Origin: Schaalia canis
GTDB lineage: Bacteria > Actinomycetota > Actinomycetes > Actinomycetales > Actinomycetaceae
Length of the DNA: 64,000 bases
Reading direction: 5' to 3'
Assembly (NCBI RefSeq): GCF_003858455.1
Contig: NZ_RQZF01000010.1
Span: forward strand, 1 to 64,000
The translations under genes were made by a program, and so were the position numbers. The notes beneath the pieces are model-generated. The model had not been told where the DNA came from and ran no database searches. It worked only from the letters and a program-made list of their open reading frames with translations. Of this stretch, positions 62,009 to 64,000 are shown piece by piece. How positions within the stretch are numbered: the first letter of the stretch is position 1; each line of letters begins with the position of its first letter.

Positions 62009-64000
62009 ATGTCATTGAGACTTCTGAGCAAGCCGATTGCTGCCGTGTCAGCAGTTGCGCTTGGTTTGGGAATGCTCGTCGGCGCAGCAGGCTTCACAGC
62101 CAGCCATGCTGCCGATAACACCGGAATTACCATCGTGAACCCGAAGATCCAAGCGTCAGATCGCGATCTGAAGGTAGACCCCACTGACCCGGTATTAAAG
62201 GTTGGTAATGTTGCGCGACTGTCCTTTGATTGGGACGCAAGCACTGCTGACCCGCGTTCGGGGCAGTCTTTCACGATCGGTTTCGGCGATAACTTCCTGG
62301 GGGCGCCTACCTCCGCTTCGAAGATCGACACCTTCGATCTTGTTTTGCCTACCGGTGAAATTGTTGGTGACTGTAAGCTCACACAGCCCACCTTTGTTTG
62401 TACGTTCAATAATAAGCTTGACGAGCTGCGCGCCAAGGGCGGAATCGAGGTCAAGGGCAGCGCCAAGATCCTCGTGAGCGCCATTCGCGAGAATAATGAC
62501 TCCTTCGTCAATATGAACCTTAACGGCAGTATCACTCGCGTGGGTCTCCCTCGTGGTGAGGCTTTGGTTCGTCCCGGCATGACTCCCTACACGGCAGTGA
62601 AGCTTTCTAAGAGCCTCGTGCCCACAGCAGCTAACCAGCGCAACTTGGGATACACCATTTCCTTCTCTGTTGAGAAGCTTAATGAGGATCGCCTCAAGCG
62701 AGGCCTCGCTCCTCTCGCTGGTGACGGACAGACGATTCAAACCATCGTCCTTGAAGATACTCTTGGTCCCGGTCAGGAACTTGGCAACAACATCACTCTG
62801 AACCGTATGATTGAGGGCACTCGTAAGGATGAACCCACAGGTGCTTTCCTCCCAGCATGGGTAGCTTCCCCTCTTGCCTCCATTCTGAAGGGCTCAATCG
62901 CCGAAGGCTTTACCGTCACCGCAGATCCGCAAGATTTCCCGGGAAAAACTGCTGTGAATATCACCCTGACCGGCCCTTTCAAGACCGGTGTCGTCTACAC
63001 CGTCGTGCCCTCAGTTCACGCGAACACTTCGCCTAAGGGGGTCATTTACGGCTACATGTACTCCAATGCTGTGACTGACCGTGACACGGGTGTCGGCACT
63101 CGCGCAGAACGTGCACTCAACGCGGCTGCTCAGGTCACAGTGACCATGAAGCAGGGCTGGGCAACCATGACTCTCGGCAAGGAAGTCTCTGGCACGGGTC
63201 TCGGCCACATCGTCGACCCCGTATCCCCCTACGAATTCGACATCGCCTTCACCCTTCCTGGTGATGGTGTTGCTGCTGATTTCGATCAGGCTTACCGTGA
63301 CCGTGTCTCAAATCAACAAGCAACCTTTGAAGCAGGCCTCACTCAAGAATGGCCCGGAGTGACTTTCAACCCCGATAAGAAGGGGGGAAAGGGGACCCTC
63401 AGCGTTGCCGCTGGTGTTACTCCTGCCGCTCTGGCAGCTCTGCCCGCAGGCACCACTATCACCATTACTGAAAAAGATCGCGCACTCACGCCAGGCGCAC
63501 AGTGGAAGAACCCAGTATTCTCCATTGACGGTGTTGATAGCGCGCCCTCTGCTACCAAGTCTCACACGATGGTTCTTGCTGATCGTCAAGTTGCCAAGAT
63601 TCGCGTCAAGAACACCGTTGAAAAGCAAAAGGGTCGCCTGGCAATCCGCAAGACGACTGCGGGCGATGGCGGCAAGGGGGCAACCCACGCTTACACCTTC
63701 GAATACGCATGTAGCGATGGCACTACTGGCGCTGCTCGCGGCATCCAGGGTAACGGCACTGTTTACCCCGTAAACGGTGCAAATGGCCAGCCACTCGAAC
63801 TCCCCGTCGGAACGAAGTGCACCATTGCCGAAGATGTCACCAAGGCTGTCATTGAAGGCCTTTCCCTTGAGAATCCTCCAGCGCTTGCGAAGGTGGAGAT
63901 TCAAGATGGTCAACAGGCCGTTGCGGAGTTCCATAACGTCTACGTTCCAGGTGTGACCTTCTCCGTGACGAAGAAAGTCGTGGGCGCTGATCCCGGAGCC
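62009..64000 (+). CDS. Large secreted surface/adhesin protein, 3' truncated by window
   Basis: 664 codons open from the ATG at 62009 to the window end. Signal peptide about residues 1-34 (KPIAAVSAVALGLGMLVGAAG, cleavage after ASHAA). Residues ~35-330 look like Ig-like adhesion folds as in SdrG/fimbrial adhesins (ARLSFDWDAS, FTIGFGDNF). Later parts hold strand-rich units. From about residue 540 comes a DUF5979-like domain (TYTFEYACSDG, LPVGTKCTIAED, EFHNVYVP), and a second begins at VTFSVTKKVVGA. Such proteins are normally wall-anchored by sortase through a C-terminal signal that lies beyond this window. Probably mediates adhesion or pilus formation. Confidence 0.85.
   Translation, partial: MSLRLLSKPIAAVSAVALGLGMLVGAAGFTASHAADNTGITIVNPKIQASDRDLKVDPTDPVLKVGNVARLSFDWDASTADPRSGQSFTIGFGDNFLGAPTSASKIDTFDLVLPTGEIVGDCKLTQPTFVCTFNNKLDELRAKGGIEVKGSAKILVSAIRENNDSFVNMNLNGSITRVGLPRGEALVRPGMTPYTAVKLSKSLVPTAANQRNLGYTISFSVEKLNEDRLKRGLAPLAGDGQTIQTIVLEDTLGPGQELGNNITLNRMIEGTRKDEPTGAFLPAWVASPLASILKGSIAEGFTVTADPQDFPGKTAVNITLTGPFKTGVVYTVVPSVHANTSPKGVIYGYMYSNAVTDRDTGVGTRAERALNAAAQVTVTMKQGWATMTLGKEVSGTGLGHIVDPVSPYEFDIAFTLPGDGVAADFDQAYRDRVSNQQATFEAGLTQEWPGVTFNPDKKGGKGTLSVAAGVTPAALAALPAGTTITITEKDRALTPGAQWKNPVFSIDGVDSAPSATKSHTMVLADRQVAKIRVKNTVEKQKGRLAIRKTTAGDGGKGATHAYTFEYACSDGTTGAARGIQGNGTVYPVNGANGQPLELPVGTKCTIAEDVTKAVIEGLSLENPPALAKVEIQDGQQAVAEFHNVYVPGVTFSVTKKVVGADPGA

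Overview
The window reads as chromosomal DNA of a high-GC Gram-positive actinobacterium, most likely an Actinomycetaceae member (Actinomyces/Schaalia type). This is inferred from gene content and style: an IdeR/DtxR-type iron box, siderophore-interacting protein and DUF2218 genes, an LAATG (LAXTG-type) sorting signal, a surface protein with DUF5979-like domains, many ATGA/GTGA gene overlaps, and several genes whose start codon sits 6-8 bases after a -10-like hexamer (leaderless style). No species is claimed.

Layout. 1-4.3 kb (minus strand): the start of a truncated unknown gene, then an ABC-2 exporter with a NarL/DesK-type two-component system. 4.4-8.5 kb: TPP riboswitch and thiamine uptake operon thiBPQ. 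8.7-14.2 kb: iron box and a ferric-siderophore ABC importer ending in a siderophore-interacting flavoprotein. 14.2-18.6 kb: an accessory patch of toxin/defence-like genes (Fic AMP-transferase between palindromic repeats, a one-base-frameshifted RhuM, a decayed HipBA pair) around a DUF2218 gene. 18.6-25.3 kb (minus): ribose-type sugar importer with an RpiB-like isomerase and a ribokinase. 25.6-27.2 kb: an AT-rich islet with an orphan lipoprotein and inverted repeats. Then two tRNA-Ser genes, a cell-wall-anchored extracellular nuclease, pgm, a three-gene copper nitrite reductase (NirK-like) operon, an MFS transporter, and an App1-family phosphatase.

39.4-41.9 kb: a YegU-YegV-like fusion (ADP-ribosylglycohydrolase plus PfkB kinase) behind a cluster of GTTACAG palindromes. 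42-48.9 kb: oligopeptide importer oppABC plus fused oppDF, with a convergent LacI regulator. 49.2-52.7 kb: an NCS2 purine permease fused to an OHCU-decarboxylase-like domain whose catalytic His appears replaced, divergent from a YghZ-like aldo/keto reductase. 52.9-56.2 kb: tRNA-Arg, a small unknown gene, a 19-bp tandem repeat array, gluQRS, a thiamine-binding protein, and a single-chain double CrcB fluoride channel. 56.3-59.1 kb: methionine importer metNIQ. 59.3-61.6 kb: a CPVC membrane protein, upp and tadA. 62.0-64.0 kb: the first 664 codons of a large secreted surface protein that leaves the window.

Theme: a nutrient-scavenging chromosome (thiamine, iron, sugar, peptide, purine and methionine importers) with one small decaying toxin/defence patch. 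The most unusual items are the gene fusions (YegU-YegV; permease-OHCU; double CrcB), the repeat blocks on both sides of fic, and the palindrome clusters without an evident regulator. All functions are inferred from recognised motifs and family resemblance; no database search was run.
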